From positions 3,289 to 9,336 of the forward strand of contig NZ_NPEF01000027.1 of assembly GCF_002811955.1 (NCBI RefSeq): a stretch of 6,048 bases of DNA, in the 5' to 3' direction. Every line of letters starts with the position of its first letter. Position 1 is the first letter of the stretch. The position numbers and the translations under genes were made by a program. Positions 1 through 5,566 of the stretch are shown in pieces. The stretch comes from Leptospira ellisii. GTDB taxonomy: Bacteria > Spirochaetota > Leptospiria > Leptospirales > Leptospiraceae. A model generated the notes under the pieces. It did no database searches, was not told the origin of the DNA, and saw nothing but the letters and a program-made list of their open reading frames with translations.

Positions 1-20
1 CCCCATCCGATAAGGATTCG

Positions 21-50
21 ATGTCGGATGTCCGACAATAGAAATGTCGG
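21..50. promoter_or_regulatory. Cluster of TGTCGG half-sites upstream of parA; candidate parS-like site or operator
   Basis: Positions 22-37 read TGTCGGATGTCCGACA, two perfect 7-base inverted arms around a 2-base centre. A third half-site, TGTCGG, follows at 45-50 and is inverted relative to CCGACA at 32-37. The 16-bp length and the TGT...ACA ends match the layout of the canonical bacterial parS (TGTTTCACGTGAAACA), with 10 of 16 positions identical by my count. Its place about 107 bases before parA suits either a centromere site bound by ParB or an operator for autoregulation by ParA or ParB. The inverted repeats are seen directly; the function is inferred. Confidence 0.4.
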
Positions 51-64
51 TTAAAAAAACGGAA

Positions 65-117
65 ACCGGATTCAAAATCAGATTCGATTTCTTTTATAGT
101 TTCAAAACAAATCCGGT
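65..117. repeat. Spaced inverted repeat ACCGGATT / AATCCGGT around the presumed parA promoter
   Basis: ACCGGATT at 65-72 is the exact reverse complement of AATCCGGT at 110-117, with 37 bases between. The arms bracket the TATAGT element proposed as the parA -10 box, so a dimeric regulator could bridge them, or the arms could pair in a transcript that begins further upstream. The 8-base match is real; a role is speculative. Confidence 0.35.
71..100 (+). promoter_or_regulatory. Possible sigma-70-type promoter for parAB
   Basis: TATAGT at 95-100 matches five of six bases of the -10 consensus. TTCAAA at 71-76 matches four of six bases of the -35 consensus, with an 18-base spacer. Transcription would begin near 107 and leave a leader of about 37 bases before the parA ATG. 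No better promoter was found between 50 and 144. The call rests on consensus only. Confidence 0.35.
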
Positions 118-125
118 CTCGAGAC
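116..125. repeat. 10-bp perfect palindrome GTCTCGAGAC in the parA leader
   Basis: GTCTCGAGAC is its own reverse complement and lies 18 bases upstream of the parA start, just downstream of the presumed transcription start. This is a usual place for an operator in self-regulated par operons. It could also be chance, because a 10-bp palindrome is short. Confidence 0.3.
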
Positions 126-143
126 GAACCACAAGGTAAAATC

Positions 144-879
144 ATGATAGTTGTATCCATAGCAAATCAGAAAGGCGGAGAAGGAAAAACCACAACTTCT
201 CTCAATCTGTCCATGGGGCTTGCAAGAAGAGGAAAAAAAACCTTACTTGTCGACATCGATCCGCAGGCAAACTCCACCGGAATTTTTACCAATCCGGAAG
301 CCCTGGAAAAATCCATGCACGGGGTGTTCAATTCGAGAATGACGATCAAAGAAATTCTCATGGAAACCAAACTTCCGAATCTGTTTATCGCTCCTTCCAA
401 AACAAATTTGGCGGAAGTAGAAACCTTGTCCGGAAGTTCCGTGGACGCTCCGTATATTTTGCGGGACGCGCTGCAGGGTTTGGAAGGGTTCGATTTTTGC
501 GTCATCGACTGCCCTCCGAGTTTGTCGATTTTTACGATCAACGCGCTCGTCGGTTCGAACTATGTTATCATTCCCCTACAGGCGGAAAAATTTTCCGTGG
601 ATGGAATCGTCGGTCTTCAACAAACGATCACGAGCATCAAAAAAAGGATCAACCCCGGGCTTGAGATATTGGGGGCGCTGATCACACAACTCAAACCGCA
701 AACTCTTTTGACCAAAACCATCGTTCCGGTTTTGACGAAATATTTCCGGATTTTTGAGACGAGCATTTCGGACGGGGTCGCGGTGGGAGAATCCCATCTC
801 GCTAAAAAATCGGTCTACGATTACAACAAGTCCAGTAAACAAGCGCAAGAATACGAAGGTTTTATCGAGGAGTTTTTGA

Positions 880-896
<17 letters not shown>
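144..896 (+). CDS. parA: ParA/Soj-type partition ATPase
   Basis: This is a cytoplasmic ATPase of the ParA/MinD family that, with ParB bound to parS, moves daughter replicons apart. The deviant Walker A motif is KGGEGKTT at residues 10-17, with both the signature lysine K10 and the P-loop lysine K15. DIDPQANST follows at 37-45, and the Walker B segment FCVIDCPPS is at 118-126 with D122. At 250 residues and with no N-terminal helix-turn-helix, it is the short chromosomal/type Ib form rather than the long P1/F type. AAGG at 133-136, 7 bases before the ATG, supports this start. The family usually has Val where this protein has E13 in the P-loop, but all catalytic residues are present. The gene overlaps parB and is almost certainly co-transcribed with it. 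Confidence 0.95.
868..872 (+). promoter_or_regulatory. Ribosome binding site of parB, inside the end of parA
   Basis: AGGAG at 868-872 lies within the last codons of parA and 7 bases before the parB ATG at 880. This strong site fixes the parB start and implies translational coupling across the 17-base overlap. Confidence 0.7.
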
Positions 897-1722
<826 letters not shown>

Positions 1723-1727
1723 ACCTT

Positions 1728-1750
1728 GAATCGCAAAGGTTTTGCGGTTT
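1728..1750 (+). terminator. Probable hairpin terminator after parB
   Basis: CGCAAA at 1732-1737 and TTTGCG at 1741-1746 form a stem with a 3-base loop. It extends outward through G-T and A-T pairs to about ten pairs (1728-1750). The hairpin begins 5 bases after the parB stop. The T stretch lies in the 3' arm rather than as a separate tail, so termination strength is uncertain. A competing stem, AAACCTT (1721-1727) with AAGGTTT (1736-1742), could form instead. Confidence 0.4.
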
Positions 1751-1755
1751 TCAAA

Positions 1756-1785
1756 ATGTCGCTTAATAATATTGTTAAGCGACAT
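1756..1785. repeat. 30-bp near-perfect palindrome downstream of parB
   Basis: The arm ATGTCGCTTAA at 1756-1766 is repeated exactly in inverted form as TTAAGCGACAT at 1775-1785. The 8-base centre TAATATTG itself contains the palindrome AATATT, so 14 of 15 positions pair across the axis. It starts and ends with ATGTCG/CGACAT, the element also found upstream of parA and rep. There is no T-run after it, so it is unlikely to be a terminator. A protein-binding site (Rep or ParB) or an origin element is more likely. Confidence 0.6.
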
Positions 1786-1791
1786 CATAAA

Positions 1792-1809
1792 AAGTACATA
1801 CAGGTACTT
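1792..1809. repeat. Small inverted repeat AAGTAC-N6-GTACTT
   Basis: AAGTAC at 1792-1797 is exactly inverted as GTACTT at 1804-1809 around a 6-base spacer. It lies 6 bases after the 30-bp palindrome and about 46 bases before the presumed rep -35 box. It could be a second operator; the arms are short enough that chance is possible. Confidence 0.25.
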
Positions 1810-1854
1810 AGCAAAAGAAATTTATAGAAACTTCTCCAAAACTAACCAATGGGA

Positions 1855-1883
1855 TTGACAAAACCCGGAAGCTCCGGTTCAAT
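1855..1883 (+). promoter_or_regulatory. Probable promoter of the rep gene
   Basis: A perfect -35 hexamer TTGACA at 1855-1860 is followed after 17 bases by TTCAAT at 1878-1883, matching four of six bases of TATAAT. The spacer contains a small hairpin, CCGGA-AGC-TCCGG (1865-1877). GACATAA at 1886-1892 lies at the expected transcription start and recurs closer to rep, so it may be an operator. The rep leader would be about 210 bases long, which is room for control by RNA structure. Confidence 0.45.
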
Positions 1884-1958
1884 GTGACATAATATAGTAA
1901 ACGGAAATGTAGTACGAACTCGAATCTGAAAGGATGCGGGCCGGAGGCGTATTTCGTG

Positions 1959-2001
1959 AATCCGGATAAAAAAATTCCCCTGGTAAACCAGGGGCCGGAT
2001 T
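1959..2001. repeat. Nested inverted repeats in the rep leader
   Basis: The inner arms CCCCTGG (1977-1983) and CCAGGGG (1988-1994) have a 4-base loop. The outer arms AATCCGG (1959-1965) and CCGGATT (1995-2001) pair around them. The right outer arm is directly next to the inner stem, while 11 A/T-rich bases separate the two on the left. In the rep mRNA this could be a 14-pair stem with one bulge, able to affect read-through or translation of rep. Confidence 0.5.
1966..1994 (-). terminator. Strong intrinsic terminator reading leftward, between rep and parB
   Basis: On the - strand the sequence reads CCCCTGG-TTTA-CCAGGGG followed directly by AATTTTTTTAT. That is a 7-pair stem, mostly G-C, with a seven-T tail, the textbook form of a rho-independent terminator. 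In the + direction the tail is only CCGGATTTT, so the site mainly ends - strand transcripts. No - strand gene lies to its right, which suggests that an RNA begins within the rep leader or in the 5' part of rep. Confidence 0.6.
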
Positions 2002-2025
2002 TTCCCGAAGGAATGTTGTTGGATG
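1966..2025 (-). ncRNA. Candidate short antisense RNA to the rep leader
   Basis: A transcript from the - strand promoter-like element at 2030-2058 would start near 2025 and end at the T-run at about 1967, giving roughly 60 bases. It would contain a small hairpin, UUCC-UUCG-GGAA (2002-2013), with the very stable cUUCGg tetraloop, and then the terminator hairpin. Two stem-loops, short length and full complementarity to the leader of an initiator mRNA are the form of counter-transcribed RNAs that set plasmid copy number. This is inferred from layout; expression is not shown. Confidence 0.3.
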
Positions 2026-2026
2026 A

Positions 2027-2046
2027 GACATAAGTATCATTATGTC
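2027..2046. repeat. Inverted repeat GACATAA-N6-TTATGTC upstream of rep
   Basis: GACATAA (2027-2033) and TTATGTC (2040-2046) are exact reverse complements separated by 6 bases. GACATAA also occurs at 1886-1892, at the presumed rep transcription start. ATGTCGGAT at 2042-2050 is identical to positions 21-29 upstream of parA, and a further ATGTC is at 2052-2056. The repeat overlaps the - strand promoter-like element, so a bound protein could control both strands. Confidence 0.5.
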
Positions 2047-2058
2047 GGATAATGTCAA
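2030..2058 (-). promoter_or_regulatory. Possible - strand promoter for the antisense RNA
   Basis: Reading the - strand, a perfect TTGACA spans 2058-2053. A 17-base spacer then leads to ACTTAT (2035-2030, three of six -10 matches), or a 14-base spacer leads to GATACT (2038-2033, four of six). The -35 is ideal and the -10 is weak. The orientation points to the terminator 36 bases beyond. Confidence 0.3.
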
Positions 2059-2099
2059 CCTTCTTCGGATTTTTTGCTTAAAATTAATGTACTTTCCGA

Positions 2100-3014
2100 A
2101 TGGAGGGTTCCCGAAAGGAAATGGGCGAACATTATCCATACATAAAATTTTTTGCCGATATCATCGAATCCGGTGTGTGGGCCGGGCTGTCTTCGGCCGC
2201 CAAGACGCTGTATTTAGTTCTGCTTAAATTTAGCGACCAGCACTTCAAGCCGGTTTGGCCGAGTACGGAAGTTTTGCTTAAGCTAACCGGATTCAAAACA
2301 AAAAAATCCATCATTCAAGGCAAAAGAGACCTGATCCAGGCGGGCCTACTTCAGGTCACTCCGGGTACCGGACATACAAGTTCTCGGTATTATTTCTGCT
2401 TCAACTACCAAGGTTCCAAAATTCCACCGCAGGGGTATAATTTCAGATACCCTGGGGGTGGAGAGGCGGGGGGCTCAGGAGTGGAATCCGGGAAATCCCA
2501 GAGGTTGGAAAGCGGAAACCCAAACCATATCAATATAACCATCACCAATAATCAGAATCAAGAACCAAGTCGTAAGAAGGAAATCAGTTTGAGTTCTTTG
2601 GAAGAAAAATACGGATCTTCTCTCTTATCGGAGGCGCTTGCCATTGCAAAAGGTCGAGGTATGGAAACGAATTTGCGTTATGTGCAAGGGATTTGTAAAA
2701 ATCTCAAAAACGCTCTCTCGGGAGATGATTCTGTGCCTGAATTTAATCAGGGCCCTACGTTTGATTCCGGAAAAGATCCTACCTGGAGAGGTTTTTTGGT
2801 TTGGTCCAAGGAAAGACTGACCCGTTCCAGCGTAGAAATTTTAGAACAGGTCCGCGTGGAGCCCGATGGGCGCACTCTTTGTGTTTTGGATGCGGTTCCG
2901 GAGTCCTTGCGGATGATCATTACAAAGTACTTCACAGAGGAAATCCGTCCTCCGATATTGGTTATATTTTCCGCGAAAACCGAAGAAAACCGAACTATTT
3001 CCTCTAAATTTTAA
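2100..3014 (+). CDS. Replication initiator (Rep) with winged-helix N-terminus and DnaA-domain-I-like C-terminus
   Basis: This is a likely initiator that binds the neighbouring intergenic DNA and recruits the replication machinery. Residues 11-101 fit a winged-helix fold of plasmid/phage Rep type: VWPSTEVLLKLTGFKTKKSI, then a GLLQV strand, a GTGHTSSRYYF wing and an aromatic end. Residues 108-160 are a Gly/Ser/Asn-rich linker. Residues 164-204 (EALAIAKGRG..., YVQGICKNLKN) resemble the C-terminal part of DnaD/phage replisome proteins. Residues 229-292 (W229, FLVWSKERL, VRVEPDGRTLCVL, then MIITKYFTEEI) have the spacing of DnaA domain I, which contacts helicase or DnaA regulators. The start is uncertain: ATG 2100 has no good ribosome site, while ATG 2121 (MGEHYPYIKFF) has GGAGG at 2102-2106, 14 bases upstream, and AAAGGA immediately before it. 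The family assignment is inferred from pattern, with no match confirmed. Confidence 0.75.
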   Translation: MEGSRKEMGEHYPYIKFFADIIESGVWAGLSSAAKTLYLVLLKFSDQHFKPVWPSTEVLLKLTGFKTKKSIIQGKRDLIQAGLLQVTPGTGHTSSRYYFCFNYQGSKIPPQGYNFRYPGGGEAGGSGVESGKSQRLESGNPNHINITITNNQNQEPSRKKEISLSSLEEKYGSSLLSEALAIAKGRGMETNLRYVQGICKNLKNALSGDDSVPEFNQGPTFDSGKDPTWRGFLVWSKERLTRSSVEILEQVRVEPDGRTLCVLDAVPESLRMIITKYFTEEIRPPILVIFSAKTEENRTISSKF

Positions 3015-3027
3015 AAAGAGAAACACC

Positions 3028-3031
3028 AGGA
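3028..3031 (+). promoter_or_regulatory. Ribosome binding site deciding the start of the fibre-like gene
   Basis: AGGA at 3028-3031 lies 9 bases before ATG 3041 and 6 bases before an in-frame TTG at 3038. Either could be used; ATG is the stronger initiation codon and the spacing is acceptable, so 3041 is preferred. The difference is one residue. Confidence 0.5.
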
Positions 3032-3040
3032 CAATCTTTG

Positions 3041-5554
3041 ATGAACTCTGAATCCATTCGAATCAGTCACCCCGGCCCTGTCAAAATCCGAGAAATCAAA
3101 TCTTCCGGAACCTTCGATCTGAAGGAAGGAAAACTTCTTCGTTACTCTGAGTCGAAATCTTCTCCGGGAATTTCAGTCGTCACCCTTTCCTTGGACGGGG
3201 TGGCCAGTTTAAACCAAATTCGATTGCATTCCAACCCGCAGGAATTGACCTTTTTTCCGGACGCGTTCCGTTTTGAAATTTCCATGGACGGTATCGTTTG
3301 GGAGCCGATTCTTCAAGAGACCGGATTTCGGCGGTTGAATCAGAAGATGGGACAGTGGAACTTTTCCTTGGTTCAGGCGAAGTTTCTAAAATTAATCAGT
3401 AAAATAGGTGAGAAGGACAACTCCGGAAATTATAAACTCTCCATCGGCGCGCTGGAGGTCGGAATTTCCGGAATCGTAAAAATAGACGTAAGTTCGGAGC
3501 AGGATCGGTTTTGGGTAAAAGAGAATTTGATCGATCAAAGGCCGGATTACGGTTGGTCTTCCAAGGAAGCTTCTGCGCCGCGGGAAGAATTCTTTTTGGC
3601 GGATCTGGGTTCCATCAGTCGGGTCAACGAATTGCGGCTTCTAACCCCGAAAAACGACCCTACTTTTTTTCCGGAGCGGTTTACGGTTTATTACAGTGAA
3701 GACGATTTGTCTTGGAATCAGCTTCTGGAGGAGAACCAATTTCTTTCCGAACCGGGGGTTTGGTATCAATGGAGATTCCTTCCTACAAACGTACGTTTTC
3801 TAAAACTTGTAGCGCGTCAGAACGCGAACAAGGGTCAGGAATTTTATCAGACGAAAATCGTCGAACTGGAGTTATACGCAACTCCGCATCTCAGCGACCT
3901 TACCAATAAACCTACTTCCGAACCGCTTCCGTATGCGACCGTGCTCCGTTCCGGCTTGGTTCGGCTCGCGGTGGACGGTGAAAATTCGGAAGGGGTCGCG
4001 GTTCAGTCCAACGATCGGCGTTTGCGGGATGCGACGACCGAATATAAAGGAATCGTGGAACTCGCCGGAGACGGAGAGGATAAGGACGGCGTCGTAGTTC
4101 AAGGAAACGACAAACGACTCAAACACGCCACCGAGATCGCGCACGGTTTGGTTCGATTGGCGGCAAACGGCGAAAATCGGGCGGAGCGTGTGGTTCAAGG
4201 AAATGACGATCGTCTGCGGGCGGCGACCACTTCGAATTCCGGGATCGTGGAATTGGCCGAAAACGGTGAAACTAAAGAAGGTGTCGTAGTCCAAGGAAAC
4301 GACGATCGTCTGAAGATCGCGACTTCTAAAAAATACGGACTTGCGGTTTTGTCCGAGCCGGGCGCGTCTGAGCCGGGCAAGGTCGTGACTGCGGATGATC
4401 CAAGAATTCGAAATGCAAATACTGAGTTTCCGGGAATTGTTCGATTCGCAAAAAGCGGAGAGGATTCTTCCGAGGCGGCGGTTCAGGGAAATGATAAGCG
4501 CCTAAAAATCGCCACCACGGAATCTTACGGAATCGTTCAGCTGGCCCAGTCCGGAGAATCGAAAGACGGAGTCGCGGTGCAAGGAAGCGACAAGCGTCTG
4601 CGCGCCGCGACGACGTCTTATCCGGGGATTGTGGAAATTGCGGCGCCGGGGAACAACGCGCCCGGTAAGGTGGTCGCTTCGGACGATCCTAGATTGTCGG
4701 ATCGAAGGGACCCGAAGCCGCACACGCACGAATACGCTCCGGTGGATCACGACTTCAGTTCTCATACCGGTTTGTTGAAGGTAAAAGGAAACACGGAAGC
4801 CTCTTACGCAAATATATCCCCTCCTCCGGAAAATCATGCGCCGGTGTATGCGAAGAATGAAAGTGAAAACGGCGCCGGGGTGATCGGTGCCGCGAGAAAT
4901 ACCGGGCTTTTGGGATACGGAGAGAAGTTTGGTGTTCGAGGTGATTCCTCTTCCGGTGACCGAGAATCGGCGGGGGTTCTCGGGCTCGCAAAACGAGGGT
5001 TCGGCGGAATGTTTCATTCGCGATCGGGCGTTGCCTTGTATGCGACGGGAAAAGGAATTTCCGCGTTAGGCGAAACCGGTTCCGGCAAAGCCTTGTTGGC
5101 GGAGGGTGAATCGGAGTTCTCCGGAACTGTCAGGATTTCGACGGGTAAAAATGCGGATTGTATTGCGAGGTTTTTTGCGGTAAGCCCGTCCGACGTGATC
5201 GGAGAGGGCGACATACTCGTGATGGGCGAGGACGGGCGTTTGCAGAAATCGAAGTCGGCGAACGCGACGAATGCGATCGGTGTTGCCGTGAAATCGGCGG
5301 CCCTACTCTTCGGCGCCGAGGCTCCCGCGGAAGGAGCGCATTGGCTCGTGGCCGTTTCCGGAGTTGTAACCGTAAATGCGGACGCTTCCGCGTATCCGAT
5401 TCAGCCGGGAAGTCTACTCGCGACCGGTTTGACCGGCGGGCACGCTGTTCGAATTTCGGCGGAATCGCTTCGTCCCGGTTCTTTGTTCGGAAAGGCGCTA
5501 ACCCCGCTTCGTTCCGGGAGAGGACAGATTCAGATTCTCCTTTGTTTTCAATAA
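3041..5554 (+). CDS. Large tail-fibre-like repeat protein with two discoidin-like domains
   Basis: This 837-residue protein is built like a phage or injection-system fibre. Residues about 6-144 and 144-282 are two F5/8-C (discoidin)-like domains, each with FFPxxF, then SxD and W, and later an FLKL strand, in a constant 138-residue offset. This fold usually binds carbohydrate. Residues 305-560 are eight unbroken 32-residue repeats (G-I/L-V...VQGNDxRL..AT). HTHEYAPVDH at 561-570 and H575 form a His-rich joint like the metal-binding HxH sites of fibre tips. Residues 612-690 are Gly-rich (GVxG style). Residues 711-837 form a beta domain ending VNADASAYPIQPGSLL...GKALTPLRSG...ILL, a type I associate with fibre and surface proteins. 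No signal peptide or membrane segment is seen. The gene starts 26 bases after rep and ends 12 bases before metF. Host or surface binding is inferred; a phage remnant, an injection-system fibre or a domesticated adhesin are all possible. Confidence 0.7.
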   Translation: MNSESIRISHPGPVKIREIKSSGTFDLKEGKLLRYSESKSSPGISVVTLSLDGVASLNQIRLHSNPQELTFFPDAFRFEISMDGIVWEPILQETGFRRLNQKMGQWNFSLVQAKFLKLISKIGEKDNSGNYKLSIGALEVGISGIVKIDVSSEQDRFWVKENLIDQRPDYGWSSKEASAPREEFFLADLGSISRVNELRLLTPKNDPTFFPERFTVYYSEDDLSWNQLLEENQFLSEPGVWYQWRFLPTNVRFLKLVARQNANKGQEFYQTKIVELELYATPHLSDLTNKPTSEPLPYATVLRSGLVRLAVDGENSEGVAVQSNDRRLRDATTEYKGIVELAGDGEDKDGVVVQGNDKRLKHATEIAHGLVRLAANGENRAERVVQGNDDRLRAATTSNSGIVELAENGETKEGVVVQGNDDRLKIATSKKYGLAVLSEPGASEPGKVVTADDPRIRNANTEFPGIVRFAKSGEDSSEAAVQGNDKRLKIATTESYGIVQLAQSGESKDGVAVQGSDKRLRAATTSYPGIVEIAAPGNNAPGKVVASDDPRLSDRRDPKPHTHEYAPVDHDFSSHTGLLKVKGNTEASYANISPPPENHAPVYAKNESENGAGVIGAARNTGLLGYGEKFGVRGDSSSGDRESAGVLGLAKRGFGGMFHSRSGVALYATGKGISALGETGSGKALLAEGESEFSGTVRISTGKNADCIARFFAVSPSDVIGEGDILVMGEDGRLQKSKSANATNAIGVAVKSAALLFGAEAPAEGAHWLVAVSGVVTVNADASAYPIQPGSLLATGLTGGHAVRISAESLRPGSLFGKALTPLRSGRGQIQILLCFQ
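3953..4720 (+). repeat. Eight tandem 96-bp (32-residue) coding repeats
   Basis: The units start at residues 305, 337, 369, 401, 433, 465, 497 and 529, each exactly 32 residues long with no insertion or deletion. Type A units carry a GE/GD turn and VQGNDxRL. Units 5 and 8 are a second type with PGxxxPGKVV and (A/S)DDPR(I/L). The order is A A A A B A A B. Units 1 and 3 begin GLVRLA and units 2 and 4 begin GIVELA, pointing to duplication of a 64-residue pair. The DNA copies differ at many synonymous sites, so the expansion is not recent. Confidence 0.85.
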
Positions 5555-5566
5555 TTGTAGGTTTAT

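Larger units (their letters stand above)
1723..2099. other. Intergenic region between parB and rep; candidate replication origin and rep control region
   Basis: This 377-base gap has no convincing gene on either strand. It holds, in order, a hairpin after parB (1728-1750), a 30-bp near-palindrome (1756-1785), a small inverted repeat (1792-1809), an AT-rich stretch (about 1751-1850), a promoter-like TTGACA element (1855), a GC-rich hairpin with an A/T run (1959-2001), and GACATAA/TTATGTC elements (1886, 2027, 2040). Palindromes, AT-rich DNA and repeated short motifs beside an initiator gene are what plasmid and chromid origins look like. No cluster of DnaA boxes was found; the nearest match, TTATCCATA at 2132-2140, is inside rep. 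The origin call is inferred from context. Confidence 0.4.

Noticed and set aside
1934..1969. 11-codon possible leader peptide before the nested hairpins
   Set aside because: AAAGG touches the ATG with no spacing, so efficient initiation is unlikely, and the codons show no attenuation-type run.
2023..2052. Short frame MRHKYHYVG upstream of rep with AGGA about 10 bases before it
   Set aside because: Nine codons over an inverted repeat; the match to a ribosome site is weak and there is no coding signal to judge.
1879..2139. 86-residue open frame on the - strand between parB and rep
   Set aside because: It runs through the terminator hairpin and its T-run, overlaps the rep start, has no recognisable domain and no ribosome site was found.
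2132..2140. TTATCCATA as a DnaA box
   Set aside because: It is one mismatch from consensus, single, and inside the rep coding sequence (HYPYI), so it is not enough to call a DnaA site.
2042..2227. 61-residue + strand frame starting at ATG 2042 and overlapping rep
   Set aside because: It has no ribosome site, starts inside an inverted repeat and lies mostly over the rep reading frame; no protein family recognised.
3953..4720. CRISPR-like or IS-related repeat array
   Set aside because: The 96-bp units are protein-coding, in frame, divergent at DNA level and without spacers; no transposase or terminal repeats were seen.
4502..5017. 171-residue - strand frame inside the fibre-like gene, and similar frames at 3872-4294 and 5130-5600
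   Set aside because: They are shadows of a GC-rich coding strand: Arg/Pro/Ser-rich, no known motif, and the + strand protein has a regular repeat structure throughout.
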